64,000 nucleotides of DNA from Bifidobacterium myosotis (GTDB lineage Bacteria; Actinomycetota; Actinomycetes; Actinomycetales; Bifidobacteriaceae). Each line of letters begins with the position of its first letter. Position 1 is the first letter of the stretch. Shown in pieces: positions 38,311 to 46,565 of the stretch. The stretch covers positions 60 to 64,059 of the forward strand of contig NZ_MWWW01000005.1 of the NCBI RefSeq assembly GCF_002259745.1, read 5' to 3'. The translations under genes were made by a program, and so were the position numbers. The notes below the pieces were generated by a model. It was not told the origin of the DNA. It was given only the letters and a program-made list of their open reading frames with translations, and searched no databases.

Positions 38311-39321
38311 ATGTCGAGGCCAGCTCAGGTATCCATGCAAGATGTGGCCAAAGAGGCCGGAGTCTCCCCGCAGACCGTCTCCCGTGTGGCCAACGGCAGC
38401 GATGCCGTCAAACCCGAAACCCGTCAGAAGGTCGAGGCCGCCATGCAGAAGCTCGGCTACCGGCCCAACTATGCGGCCCGCGCCCTGAAACGCGGACGGT
38501 TCCAGGATATCGGCGTGGTGATGTTCAACACCTCCAGCTTCGGCAACGCAAGACTCCTTGACTCCATCATCTCCAGCGCCACTGAAACCGATTACTCGGT
38601 GACCATCCAAACGATGCGGCACGGCGCGGAACGCACGCTTGCCGCAGCCATCGAACGCATGCAACTCCAGCCGGTCGACGGCGTTATCGTCATGCTCGAG
38701 GAGCGCATCTCGGACTTCGTCGGATACAGGCCCCCCAAGGAACTTCCGGTGGTGCTCATCTGCGAAGGCGCGGCGGACCACTGCCCCACCGTGGATGCCG
38801 ACCAATACGGCTGCTCCACCGCCGTGGTGGACTACCTCATGAGCAAGGGGCACAAAACCGTCTATCACATCGCCGGCCCCGCAACCTCGCGCGCCGCCGA
38901 AAGCCGCGCCCGTGGATGGCGCGAAGCGCTGGAGCAGATGGGCGCGCCGGTGCCTGCCATGTATATAGGCGACTGGTGTGCCGACTCCGGTTACCAGGCC
39001 GGCGTGGCGCTGGCGCACGACCCGAATTGCACGGCCATCTACGCCGCCAACGATCAGATGGCGTACGGCGCGATCATGGGGCTGCAGTCCGCCGGCAAGC
39101 GTGTACCCGAAGACGTGAGCGTGGTGGGCGTGGACGATTCGCTGGTGGACATGGTCCCCCGGCTGAACCTCACCACCATGCGCATGCGGTTCGACGACAT
39201 CGGCGCCGCCGCATTCTCCATGGTCCGCCGACAGTGCGAGGGCGAAAAGGTGCCGGTCGGCATCAAGACCGTGATTCCGACCGAACTCATCGAGCGCGGT
39301 TCCGTACGCGATATCAGCTGA
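38311..39321 (+). CDS. LacI-family transcriptional regulator
   Basis: A 336-residue repressor. The N-terminal helix-turn-helix (SMQDVAKEAGVSPQTVSRVANGS) and hinge (RPNYAARALKRGR) precede a periplasmic-binding-like sugar domain with typical DQMAYGAIMGLQSAGKRVPEDVSVVGVDD. It is divergent from the sugar permease operon and is the obvious regulator of that cluster, acting at the pseudo-palindromes at 38129, 33423 and 33487. GGGGGTTG lies just before the ATG. In B. breve the equivalent regulator responds to galacto-oligosaccharides; the effector here is inferred. Confidence 0.93.
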   Translation: MSRPAQVSMQDVAKEAGVSPQTVSRVANGSDAVKPETRQKVEAAMQKLGYRPNYAARALKRGRFQDIGVVMFNTSSFGNARLLDSIISSATETDYSVTIQTMRHGAERTLAAAIERMQLQPVDGVIVMLEERISDFVGYRPPKELPVVLICEGAADHCPTVDADQYGCSTAVVDYLMSKGHKTVYHIAGPATSRAAESRARGWREALEQMGAPVPAMYIGDWCADSGYQAGVALAHDPNCTAIYAANDQMAYGAIMGLQSAGKRVPEDVSVVGVDDSLVDMVPRLNLTTMRMRFDDIGAAAFSMVRRQCEGEKVPVGIKTVIPTELIERGSVRDIS

Positions 39322-39351
39322 GGGCGGGCTATCCCCCGTTCCTCGGCAAAC

Positions 39352-39454
39352 ATAAGTCAGGAACGAAGGTACATTACGTTTCGTCCCATTTCTGGATACC
39401 AAAACGGGACGAAACGTAAGTCGATGCCGTCTGAAACTTACGTTTCGTCCCGTT
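39352..39454. repeat. Palindromic element, copy A
   Basis: About 103 bases. It ends in a strong hairpin: left arm 39402-39421 (core ACGGGACGAAACGTAAG) and inverted right arm 39436-39454 around a 14-base loop. Its first half (AAGTCAGGAACGA...TTACGTTTCGTCCCATTTC) matches copy B at 41026-41063. It lacks the initial inverted arm present in copy B. It lies in the gap between the LacI gene and the AbiEi/DUF559-like gene. Confidence 0.9.
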
Positions 39455-39599
39455 CATGCCGCGTGTCCCGCGTGTGCCGCTGAGTCTGTCTTCGTCCGGC
39501 TTCGTCTCATTCGAATGGATGACTGCCTCGTCCTTCTTGCAGCATCCGCCTGATGCTTCAATCCCCACCTCCCGTCCGACCCGCCCGACAGCTCATGCC

Positions 39600-40859
39600 T
39601 CACTCATGCTCATAGAACGGAATCGCATCGGTACGCGGCACGCGGGCATCCATCAACTTCGACCACAAGGCGCCAGGCGTCACCACATCGTCGTACGTGG
39701 CATGAACCACGGTCGTGACGCCAGCACGAAGCAGCATATCGTCACGAGTTTTTTCGTCACTCACCACCTGCTGGATGTCACGCCGCTTCGTCATGGACGG
39801 ATCGACGTATTTTCGCATGCCGTCATATTCCAGGACAATCGTTCGTCCATCGTCGGTATGCCAAACGAAATCGACACGGCGGGAGTGCCATGCGTTGTCC
39901 GGATCGGTGAACTCGCGTTGCAGTTCCGGAACAGCGAACCCCGAATCAATCAACGTCGCCCGGCACAACGATTCCCCACCATTCTCACTGCGCGCATCGG
40001 CATAATGCAGCAGCCGAAACACCGGCCCGCAATCGGCACGAACGCGATCACATTCGTCGATTATCGCATCCGCATCCGTGAGCCTCCTGCGCAATGCCGA
40101 ATCGAACATCCCCAATACCACTCGGAACGGGTATCGCAGCGCGCAATCGACAAGCGTTCTGGCCGGCGTGGTGGTGAGAACGGACACCGTCGTCTCCCCC
40201 AACACGTAACGGACCGTGCAGAACCGATCCGATGACACAAAGACAGGCGTCGTTTGCGCGCGTGTATGCGCCTGCCTACCGGGGCCCGAAACAACGTAAA
40301 CGGCATCGTCCTTCAGCAGGGTCCACGTATACTCCAGATTCATTGCCGCCGCCGCACTCAGTCCCGCATACACCCAATTCAGATGACGACGTGACAATGC
40401 CTCCAGAATATGCAGCGTACGCTGCTTCGGATTTAGCTGATTCCAATATGCCGCTTCAGCATAGATGCCCCGATAGGGACTGATCATCTCACCACGGCGA
40501 ATCCTTCGGCCTATTCTTTTGCGTGCTGCGGCATCCACCCCGGTGACGCATAGCTGCGTCGCGGATTGTGCTCCCGCTTCCTTGGCTTCACTGGATTCCT
40601 TGGCTCCCTTGGTGGCTTCCTTAGCTCCCTTGCCCTGTGACGATGCTCCCATTGTTCCCAACTTTCCAGCCGATAATCGACGCGCGATCTCGACATTCCC
40701 CAATATCGACGCCCCTTTACGTGTCGTACCAGCATCGCCTATCGGGCAGACAGCCGTGACGATTTGACGTCGTTTTGCCGTTTCCACCACTGCAGGATTC
40801 GGGAGTGCGGGATTCGGGAGGGATTCGGGAGAGGCCACCGTTCCACGGTTCACTGGCAT
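39600..40859 (-). CDS. AbiEi-like/DUF559-like protein (predicted wHTH plus PD-(D/E)XK fold)
   Basis: A 419-residue protein common in actinobacteria but of unproven function. A C-terminal Vsr/DUF559-like nuclease fold is suggested by RRVDFVWHT, TIVLEYDGMRKY and the KRRDIQQVVSDEKTRDDMLLRAGV helix. The middle (about 110-270) resembles AbiEi antitoxin-like winged-helix proteins: SPYRGIYAEAAYWNQL, GLSAAAAMNL and TPARTLVDCALR. Residues about 65-105 form a Lys/Ala/Glu low-complexity insert. No cognate AbiEii-type toxin is adjacent, so a classic type IV pair is not supported. It is bracketed by two copies of a palindromic element. The start is uncertain; no strong ribosome site is seen. Confidence 0.6.
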   Translation of the reverse strand: MPVNRGTVASPESLPNPALPNPAVVETAKRRQIVTAVCPIGDAGTTRKGASILGNVEIARRLSAGKLGTMGASSQGKGAKEATKGAKESSEAKEAGAQSATQLCVTGVDAAARKRIGRRIRRGEMISPYRGIYAEAAYWNQLNPKQRTLHILEALSRRHLNWVYAGLSAAAAMNLEYTWTLLKDDAVYVVSGPGRQAHTRAQTTPVFVSSDRFCTVRYVLGETTVSVLTTTPARTLVDCALRYPFRVVLGMFDSALRRRLTDADAIIDECDRVRADCGPVFRLLHYADARSENGGESLCRATLIDSGFAVPELQREFTDPDNAWHSRRVDFVWHTDDGRTIVLEYDGMRKYVDPSMTKRRDIQQVVSDEKTRDDMLLRAGVTTVVHATYDDVVTPGALWSKLMDARVPRTDAIPFYEHE

Positions 40860-41004
40860 GACGTGACGGCGTAGATCCTGTCACCGTTGTATCCGGGCGG
40901 GCTGCGGCATGCAATCCAGCCTGCGGCATGCGCGTCGCCCGTCACCATTGCCGCGGCACCGTTCGAAACCGGCCAAGGACTGGCTCGACTCCACCTGTTC
41001 GACC

Positions 41005-41126
41005 ACGAAAACGGGACGAAACGTAAGTCAGGAACGAGGTCATGTTACGTTTCGTCCCATTTCTGGGTATCAAAACGGGACGAAACGTAAGTCGATGCCG
41101 TCTGAAACTTACGTTTCGTCCCGTTT
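41005..41126. repeat. Palindromic element, copy B
   Basis: Two tandem hairpins built from one word. Hairpin 1 pairs 41008-41026 with 41045-41062; hairpin 2 pairs 41073-41092 with 41107-41126 as a perfect 20-bp stem (core ACGGGACGAAACGTAAGT). The sequence between 41022 and 41124 is about 95 percent identical by eye to copy A, in the same orientation 1.65 kb away. Confidence 0.92.
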
Positions 41127-41389
41127 GCCGTTCCGCTCTGTCCGCCCTGTCCTCTTATCCGCCATCCTGCCGCGGTCTTACTCCCGTCCCGACTGCCACA
41201 CATCGACATCTCTCCCTCATGCCGATGTTCCGGAAGGAAACTGAGGGCGACACCCTGTGACCAACCCGACGTACGTATGGAGTCCGAAGCGACGACGGCA
41301 TCCGCGCCGGACCGGGCGTGAAGGGCGTTTTTCTTGAGGAAGCGGCGTTCGCGGGCGTGCCCCGCGCCAGACCAGGCGCGAAGCCCCGT

Positions 41390-41571
41390 ACCGGCAGACG
41401 GCAACCCCCGTACCGGCAGACGGGAAACCCCCGCCGGCCGACGAAAACCCCCGACCGGCAGAAACCCCCGACCGACAGAAACCTCGCCAGCCGGCAGAAA
41501 CCCCCGGCCGGCAGCAAACCCGCCGACCGGCGGAAATTCCCGACCGACAGAAAACCCGCCGGCAGACGGCA
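41390..41571. repeat. Degenerate tandem array of about ten 17-20-nt units
   Basis: Units resemble AAACCCCCGACCGGCAG, continuous with no spacers. The 861-base gap 40860-41720 contains this array and palindromic copy B and no convincing gene; a minus-strand frame across the array (41045-41644) encodes only the repeat (VGRGFLPVGG-like) and is not accepted as a gene. Confidence 0.8.
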
Positions 41572-41720
41572 GATGGCGGGAATCATCGAACAGCCAAACA
41601 CGATATGAATACAGACCACCGCCGGCTTTCGGGCACCGGGTCACCCGCCTCCGACCGATTTCTCATACTCAGCCGTCACGTTCAGCCGCCGCACCTATCC
41701 GCCATGCTCAGCCATCACGC

Positions 41721-42713
41721 TCATCCGCCAAGCGGGATGCGGGAGACGAATTCGCGTGACTCCCCCGTGATTGGGTCCGTGAACCGCAGAGTGCGGGCGA
41801 CCAGCTCAAGCGGCTGGGAGAAATCGTCGTACGGACGGGTCTGGATGCGCGGATAGAAGTCGTCGCCAACGATAGGCAGTCCCAGCGAGTTCATGTGGAC
41901 GCGCAACTGATGCGTCTTGCCGGTGCGCGGGTGAAGGGTGTATCGGCAGACCAGCGTAGGGCAAGACGATTGGGATGATTGGGATGATTGGGATGATTGG
42001 GATGATCGCAATGGCGCAAATCCGCCGGATTGCAATGATGCAAATCCGCCGCCGTGCACGCCGTTCCTCAAGTCATCCCGCAAGTCATCCCCATGGCCAC
42101 TTCTGCGGTCATTCCCGCTGACAACCGATGATTCTGATGACTCCGACGCCCCTGATGACGCCAACGCCTCCGGCAACAACTCCGGCAACGGCCTCCCGGA
42201 CAATCCGCCCGCCCCAGCCAATCCCGCCAACGGCCCGCGCTCAATCAGCGTTTCGGCGTTGACGATGCCCGGCTCCTCGAAGGCGGTGAGGGTGCCGCGC
42301 TCCTTGGTGATGTGCGAGCGCCGCAGCAGCGGGAAGGGCCGAGGAGACTCAGGCCAGGTCACGGTGCCGAATCGCGGCCGACGGATCGGTCGGCACGGTG
42401 CCAGACATTCATAGACCTTGACGGCCCGCCGATTCTGAAACAGCATCTGGTACGCGCCGCGACAAGCCGGGTCCCGCACGAAGACGAGCACGCCGGCGGT
42501 CAGTCGATCCAACCGGTGCGCGGGTGTGATGTCCGGCTCGCCGAGCCGTTCACGCAGCCGCATCAGCGCCGTGGATCGGTACCACATGCCGCGCGGCATG
42601 GTGGGCAGGAAATGCGGTTTGTCCACCACGATGATCCGCTCATCCTCGTAGAGCATGTCCAGCTCGAATGGGATATACGGCTCCTCGGTCACATATCGGT
42701 GCGGGCGCGGCAT
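41721..42713 (-). CDS. RluA-family RNA pseudouridine synthase with insert
   Basis: A 330-residue pseudouridine synthase. The catalytic aspartate is in AHRLDRLTAGV (about residue 68), preceded by VVDKPHFLPTMP; the C-terminal motif RTGKTHQLRVHMNSLGLPIVGD is intact. These enzymes isomerise uridines in 23S rRNA or tRNA; the target cannot be told. Residues about 165-255, between the two halves of the catalytic domain, are a low-complexity insert rich in Ser/Gly/Gln, including a (SSQ)n run coded by a 9-nt tandem repeat. GGGGAG is four bases before the ATG. Confidence 0.85.
   Translation of the reverse strand: MPRPHRYVTEEPYIPFELDMLYEDERIIVVDKPHFLPTMPRGMWYRSTALMRLRERLGEPDITPAHRLDRLTAGVLVFVRDPACRGAYQMLFQNRRAVKVYECLAPCRPIRRPRFGTVTWPESPRPFPLLRRSHITKERGTLTAFEEPGIVNAETLIERGPLAGLAGAGGLSGRPLPELLPEALASSGASESSESSVVSGNDRRSGHGDDLRDDLRNGVHGGGFASLQSGGFAPLRSSQSSQSSQSSQSSCPTLVCRYTLHPRTGKTHQLRVHMNSLGLPIVGDDFYPRIQTRPYDDFSQPLELVARTLRFTDPITGESREFVSRIPLGG
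41968..42003. repeat. Four perfect copies of a 9-nt repeat inside the RluA-family gene
   Basis: GATTGGGAT is repeated four times in frame and encodes SQS tripeptides on the minus strand. A second small duplication (GCAAATCCGCCG twice) follows at about 42014-42051. Confidence 0.9.
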
Positions 42714-43043
42714 TGCTCTCCCCTCGTAACGAATTCCTCCGCGACAGGAGGATACATGTCATGGCCATCATCAGGACAAATGTGTGTTGTCGGACTCAGC
42801 ATTCCGCCCGGAGAGACATCAACAGCCCAAGCGCATCCAGCATCGCATGTCCGACTAGCCGACGCCCAGGAATCAATGGATGAGTCATCGCAGCGCCCAT
42901 TCAACGCAGCCGGTGGGGTGGAATGCACGTCGCCGGACCGTAAACTCGGCCTGAGCGCCCCAAGCGCATCCGGCATCACATATTCGGCAAAGAGGCGGTC
43001 AATCAGCAAATGTCGCAACTGGAAAGCTACACATGGAACGAAG
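42714..43043. repeat. Gene-free stretch with diverged direct repeats
   Basis: Words such as CCCAAGCGCATCC-GCATC recur near 42828 and 42959, and GCCGGTGG-GTGG followed by CTGGACCGTA/CCGGACCGTA recurs near 42911 and 43043, a period of roughly 131-133 bases. This looks like an old tandem duplication. No gene was recognised. Confidence 0.45.
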
Positions 43044-43129
43044 CCGGTGGAGTGGGGAGACGATGCTGGACCGTAGGCTTGGCCGAACGGCCTTGAGTGT
43101 GTCCAGCACTCGTCTCCCCACTCCACCGG
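43044..43129 (-). terminator. Long hairpin downstream of glmS
   Basis: An imperfect 26-bp stem (43044-43070 with 43102-43129, one bulge) encloses an inner GGCC/GGCC stem. It lies 45 bases beyond the glmS stop on the minus strand. Confidence 0.75.
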
Positions 43130-43173
43130 CGATCAGCACATATTCCAGCGTTCAACGCACAGCGACCGTCACA

Positions 43174-45066
43174 TCACTCGACGGTGACGGACTTGGCGAG
43201 ATTGCGCGGCTTGTCCACGTCGTAGCCCTTGAGCTTGGCCATGTCCATGGCGAACAGCTGCAGCGGCACCACGTCGACGAGCGGACTCATCAGCGTGGGG
43301 CACTGCGGGCGCCAGAACACCACGTCCGCATACCGCTCCACGTCCGGGTCGCCCTGCTCGGCCACGGCGATGATGTACGCGCCGCGCGCCTTGACTTCCT
43401 CGATGCCGGAGATCACCTTGGCGTGCAGCACATTGCGGCCGCGTTCCGGCGGCACGATGAACACCACCGGCTCGCCCTCGTCCACCAGCGCGATCGGACC
43501 GTGCTTGAGCTCGCCGGCCGCGAATCCCTCGGTGAAGGTGTAGGCGATTTCCTTGAGCTTCAGCGCACCCTCCAGCGCCACCGGATAGCCCACATGACGG
43601 CCGAGGAACAGGAAGGAGTTGGCGTTCACCATACGCTCGGCCGCGGCCTGGACGGTCTTGGGCTGCGTGTCGAGCACCCACTGGATCTTGCGCGGCATGT
43701 CCTTCAGGGAGTCGAGCACCTGATGGATCTCGTCGCGGAACATCGCGCCCTTGACCTGCGCGAGGTACAGGCCCAGCAGGTAGGCCGCCGTGATCTGCGC
43801 CACGAACGCCTTGGTGGAGGCCACGGCCACTTCCGGGCCGGCGTGCGTGTACAGCACCGCATCGGACTCGCGTGGAATGGAGGCGCCCTGCGTGTTGCAG
43901 ATGGCGAGCACCTTGGACCCCTGCTCGCGGGCGTGGCGAAGGGCCATCAGCGTATCCATCGTTTCGCCGGACTGCGAAATGGCCACCACGAGCGTGCGCG
44001 GGGTCAGAATCGGGTCGCGGTAGCGGAATTCGTGGGCCAGCTCCACCTCCACCGGGATGCGCACCCAGTGCTCGATGGCGTATTTGGCCACCTGACCGGC
44101 ATAGCTCGCCGTGCCGCAGGCTACGACGATGATCTTGTCGATGGCCTTGAAGTCGTGCTCGTCGATACGCACCTCGTCCAGCGCGATATCGCCCTTGGCG
44201 TCGAACCGGCCCAGCAGCGTGCGCTGCACGGCGGCCGGGTCCTCGTGAATCTCCTTGTCCATGAAGGAATCCCAGCCGCCCTTTTCGGCAGCCGAGGCGT
44301 CCCAGTCCACGGTGTAGGTCTTGGGATTCGACACCACGTTGCCGTCGAAATCGGTGACCACCACGGAATCGGCGGACACGCACACGGCCTGATCCTGATC
44401 AACCTCCATCGCACGCTTGGTGTACGCGACGAATGCGGCGACATCGGATCCGAGGAAGTTCTCGCCGTCGCCCAGACCCACCACAAGCGGGGAATCATGA
44501 CGCGCGCCCACCACAATGTCCGGCTGGCGGCAATCGGTGGCGAGAATGGTGAACGCGCCCTGCAACATGCGCGCCATGCGACGCACGGCCTCGAACAGAT
44601 TCGGATGGCCTTGTTCCTCAATCACTTTGTCCACGATTTTGCCGAGGAGCTTGGCGGCCACTTCGGTGTCGGTGGCCGACGCAAAACGGTAACCTTCGGC
44701 CTGCAGATCGAGACGCAGCTGCGAGGCGTTCTCGATGATGCCGTTGTGGATGATGGCCACCTTGCCATCCATGCTGGTGTGCGGATGGGCGTTCACGTCG
44801 CTCGGCTCGCCGTTGGTGGCCCAGCGCGTATGGCCGATGCCCACGGTGGCGACCGGCATGGGCTTGCGTTCGATGCTCTCCACCAGATTCTTGAGGCGAC
44901 CGGCCTTCTTGCGCACGGCCACTTTGTCCATGCCAGGCGCGGTCAGCGCCACGCCGGCCGAATCATAGCCGCGGTATTCCAGACGCTCCAGACCCTGCAG
45001 ACAGACCTCAAGCGGCTTGCCACACGCGGTTTCGACATTTCCTGCATATCCAACAATTCCACACAT
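43174..45066 (-). CDS. glmS: Glutamine-fructose-6-phosphate aminotransferase
   Basis: A 630-residue enzyme making glucosamine-6-phosphate from fructose-6-phosphate and glutamine, the entry to UDP-GlcNAc. The nucleophile is C2 after the initiator (MCGIVGYAG); the N-terminal amidotransferase domain ends near 240; two SIS sugar-isomerase domains follow (SQSGETMDTL, STKAFVAQ), and the C-terminus KPRNLAKSVTVE carries the channel-closing residues. There is no purine-rich ribosome site before the ATG and a TATAAG lies only two bases away, so a leaderless message is possible. The GlmM partner is encoded at 57.4 kb. Confidence 0.96.
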   Translation of the reverse strand: MCGIVGYAGNVETACGKPLEVCLQGLERLEYRGYDSAGVALTAPGMDKVAVRKKAGRLKNLVESIERKPMPVATVGIGHTRWATNGEPSDVNAHPHTSMDGKVAIIHNGIIENASQLRLDLQAEGYRFASATDTEVAAKLLGKIVDKVIEEQGHPNLFEAVRRMARMLQGAFTILATDCRQPDIVVGARHDSPLVVGLGDGENFLGSDVAAFVAYTKRAMEVDQDQAVCVSADSVVVTDFDGNVVSNPKTYTVDWDASAAEKGGWDSFMDKEIHEDPAAVQRTLLGRFDAKGDIALDEVRIDEHDFKAIDKIIVVACGTASYAGQVAKYAIEHWVRIPVEVELAHEFRYRDPILTPRTLVVAISQSGETMDTLMALRHAREQGSKVLAICNTQGASIPRESDAVLYTHAGPEVAVASTKAFVAQITAAYLLGLYLAQVKGAMFRDEIHQVLDSLKDMPRKIQWVLDTQPKTVQAAAERMVNANSFLFLGRHVGYPVALEGALKLKEIAYTFTEGFAAGELKHGPIALVDEGEPVVFIVPPERGRNVLHAKVISGIEEVKARGAYIIAVAEQGDPDVERYADVVFWRPQCPTLMSPLVDVVPLQLFAMDMAKLKGYDVDKPRNLAKSVTVE

Positions 45067-45246
45067 GGCTTATAAGCCTAGCGGACGCATGTGTCCCACG
45101 TCGAACGGCCCGGCCTGTTGCCGGGCTATCGCCGCACCGCCCGCGCATCATCGCGCATATCATCGACGCATCATCGTAGGTATCCCAAAACACCCAGAAA
45201 ACCGAGCCGACGACCCCAAACGGCCGCCGGCCCGCTCACTTCGTAC

Positions 45247-45473
45247 AAGTTCTGGGCATACCTTTACCAGTTATCACGAGTTCTGAACATCCCTCCACCG
45301 ACTATCACAAGTTCTGGGCATATCCCTACCAATTATTCTGGGCATATCCGATACAAATGCGGCGTTCTGGGCATATGCGTATCACGAACGACGACGAAAC
45401 CGCCCTTTCGTGATACGCATATGCCCAGAACGCCTAGAGATGGCATCCCCGTGGTGGCGATATGCCCAGAATC
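45247..45473. repeat. Array of a GTTCTGGGCATA word with a 27-bp perfect palindrome
   Basis: The word occurs in direct orientation near 45249, 45281 (diverged), 45311, 45335 and 45364 and inverted near 45419 and 45460. Copies 45361-45387 and 45408-45434 form a perfect 27-bp inverted repeat with a 20-base loop. Several copies are preceded by TATCAC. Confidence 0.9.
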
Positions 45474-45559
45474 CGTCCTTCCCCTACCCCATTAAGAGGG
45501 AAAGGACCTACATTCCTAGGCCCAATCCAGTATGCTACGCCGTAAGTTCGTTGAATATC

Positions 45560-45640
45560 TTTTTGGCTCCCCTTGTTAGGACGTTGCCGCGAAGTAAATA
45601 GCGGAGCTGTTTGGCGGCAACGTCCCGTCAGAGGGGGCCA
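45560..45640. repeat. GGCTCCCCT-type element with inner GACGTTGCCGC hairpin
   Basis: Outer ends GGCTCCCCTTG and AGAGGGGGCC with an inner perfect GACGTTGCCGC / GCGGCAACGTC stem, ending 44 bases after the amino-acid ATPase stop, so it probably also terminates that operon. Confidence 0.75.
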
Positions 45641-45683
45641 GCACCACTCAGACAGTTGCGAGAACCCCTTCTGGACTGCGAGG

Positions 45684-46544
45684 TTACAGCACGTGCTGCA
45701 AGAAGTCCCGGAACCTCGGCTCGGTGGGATGGTCGATGATGTCGGGGCCGCCCTTTTCAACGACCACGCCGCCATCCATGAACACCACCTGATCAGCCAC
45801 CTCGCGGGCAAAACCGATCTCATGCGTGACGCACACCATGGTCATACCCTCCTTGGCAAGGGATCGCATGACGTTCAGCACCTCGCCCACCAACTCGGGA
45901 TCGAGCGCCGAGGTGGGTTCGTCGAACAGCATGATTTCCGGCTTCATGGCCAATGCGCGGGCAATGGCCACACGCTGCTGCTGACCGCCGGACAACTGCG
46001 CGGGGTAGTAGTCGAGACGGTCGCCCAACCCCACGCGCTCGAGCTCGGCCACCGCGAGGTCGCGGGCCTCCTTCTTGGCCATGTGCTTGACATGGACCGG
46101 CGCCTCCATCACGTTCTGCAACGCTGTCATGTGCGGGAACAGGTTGAAGCGCTGGAACACCATGCCCAGATGGGAACGCTGGGCGGCGATCTCCTTGTCG
46201 TCCAAGGTCTGCAGCACATCCTGCCCATCCTTGGTGACGTGCTTGTAGCCGATGAGTTCGCCGTTCACCTCGATGGAGCCGCCGGTCAGCGTCTCCAACT
46301 GGTTGATCAGGCGCAGGAACGTGGACTTGCCGGAGCCGGAAGGACCGAGGATTACGGTCACCGTGCCGGGCATGACGGTCAGGTCCACGCCTTTGAGCAC
46401 ATGCAGGGAACCAAAGGCCTTGTGGACCTGCATGGCTTTGATGGCGGGGACGGTCACGTTGGAAAGCCCGGAAACGCCGTCGGCCACACCGGCCACGGAA
46501 GAATCGCCCGTAACGGCGGCGCTCTTGGATGCGGATTCAGTCAT
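45684..46544 (-). CDS. Polar amino-acid ABC transporter ATPase (GlnQ type)
   Basis: A 286-residue ATPase. Walker [11 protein letters not shown], signature LSGGQQQR, Walker [13 protein letters not shown] and H-loop [15 protein letters not shown] are those of the HisP/GlnQ subfamily. The first 35 residues form a Ser/Ala/Val-rich extension ahead of the core. GGGGAGAGG precedes the ATG. It is the last gene of a four-gene operon, 21 bases after the permease. Confidence 0.93.
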   Translation of the reverse strand: MTESASKSAAVTGDSSVAGVADGVSGLSNVTVPAIKAMQVHKAFGSLHVLKGVDLTVMPGTVTVILGPSGSGKSTFLRLINQLETLTGGSIEVNGELIGYKHVTKDGQDVLQTLDDKEIAAQRSHLGMVFQRFNLFPHMTALQNVMEAPVHVKHMAKKEARDLAVAELERVGLGDRLDYYPAQLSGGQQQRVAIARALAMKPEIMLFDEPTSALDPELVGEVLNVMRSLAKEGMTMVCVTHEIGFAREVADQVVFMDGGVVVEKGGPDIIDHPTEPRFRDFLQHVL

Positions 46545-46565
46545 GATGATTGCCTCTCCCCTGTC

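Larger units (their letters stand above)
45067..45683. other. 617-base intergenic region rich in repeats upstream of glmS
   Basis: No gene was recognised. It contains the GTTCTGGGCATA array with a 27-bp palindrome and a GGCTCCCCT-type element, described separately. The first 170 bases next to glmS show no feature beyond the possible TAGGCTTATAAG promoter at the start codon. Confidence 0.7.

Noticed and set aside
39600..40859. Classic type IV toxin-antitoxin (AbiEi/AbiEii) pair
   Set aside because: No adjacent nucleotidyltransferase toxin gene is present; only the AbiEi-like and nuclease-like features of one protein are seen.
41390..41571. CRISPR array
   Set aside because: Units are contiguous and diverged with no unique spacers, and no cas genes are present.
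41045..41644. Minus-strand ORF across the tandem array
   Set aside because: It encodes only the repeat in shifting frames, has no homology and crosses palindrome copy B.
43033..45075. 680-codon plus-strand reading frame opposite glmS
   Set aside because: A shadow of GC-rich codon use; glmS has complete family motifs on the other strand. The same reasoning removes the long frames opposite ilvD and the amino-acid transporter.
45067..45250. glmS ribozyme/riboswitch
   Set aside because: The leader is too short and lacks the ribozyme core; this class is typical of Firmicutes.
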